A stretch of 32,598 nt of DNA from Clostridia bacterium (GTDB taxonomy: Bacteria; Bacillota; Clostridia; Oscillospirales; Acutalibacteraceae), in assembly GCA_017380615.1 (NCBI GenBank), contig JAFODQ010000022.1:1-32598 (forward strand), written 5' to 3'. A model generated the notes under the pieces. It was not told where the DNA came from and made no database searches. It saw only the letters and a program-made list of their open reading frames with translations. The stretch's first letter is position 1, and each line of letters starts with the position of its first letter. Position numbers and translations under genes: made by a program. Shown here piece after piece: positions 32,571-32,598 of the stretch.

Positions 32571-32598
32571 TTGACAAGGGAAGATGATTGTGATATTA
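32571..32598 (+). promoter_or_regulatory. second tandem promoter P2, cut by window edge
   Basis: TTGACA (32571-32576), 17 bp, then TATTA at 32594-32598, where the window ends; the sixth base of the -10 is not seen. Spacing and strength equal those of P1, a pattern usual for rRNA operons. Confidence 0.6.

Overview
The window is bacterial chromosome with moderate-to-low G+C and very dense coding. The gene set points to a spore-forming or formerly spore-forming gut-type member of the Clostridia, perhaps Oscillospirales. Evidence: a rimP-nusA-ylxR-ylxQ-infB-rbfA-nrnA-truB-ribF block in Firmicutes order, a MecA-like adaptor, a SleB-type cortex hydrolase, a split Na+-pumping decarboxylase operon, a YlxQ protein and a TagF-like enzyme. 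Strong GGAGG-type ribosome sites, TTG/GTG starts and AT-rich extended -10 promoters fit this. The genus placement is inference.

Layout. (1) 1-797, minus: 5' part of a FAD-dependent oxidoreductase. (2) 948-9715, plus: a translation/ribosome-maturation operon from a good promoter, ending with rpe, whose 3' end overlaps a convergent mecA-like gene by 9 bp. The rimP-nusA gap holds a tandemly duplicated 61-bp hairpin element. (3) 10334-16229, plus: a tight six-gene run (sugar-phosphate isomerase-like, maf, GPH-type sugar transporter, proB, proA, proC) closed by a strong terminator. (4) 16465-18891, minus: a two-domain TagF-like plus GT4-like glycosyltransferase. (5) 18952-22179, minus: nadA-nadB-nadC, de novo NAD synthesis, divergent from glyA. 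(6) 22425-24488, plus: glyA, then a PnuC-like transporter whose leader can form mutually exclusive hairpins ending in a T-run. (7) 24614-26410: a lone fucI with its own promoter, palindrome and terminator. (8) 26471-29999, minus: a four-gene membrane decarboxylase operon (carboxyltransferase, gamma-like, biotin carrier, beta). (9) 30255-31436: an SGNH hydrolase. (10) 31507-32229, minus: sleB-like. (11) 32402-32598: two consensus promoters in tandem facing right with a structured leader, looking like the upstream region of an rRNA operon that lies outside the window.

Most of the window is housekeeping. I do not see a defence system, phage, insertion sequence, CRISPR array or tRNA. The most interesting items are the tandem hairpin element between rimP and nusA, the attenuator-like RNA ahead of the pnuC-like gene, the 40-residue tandem repeat in the decarboxylase gamma-like subunit, and the TagF-GT4 fusion. 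None could be tested by database search here.
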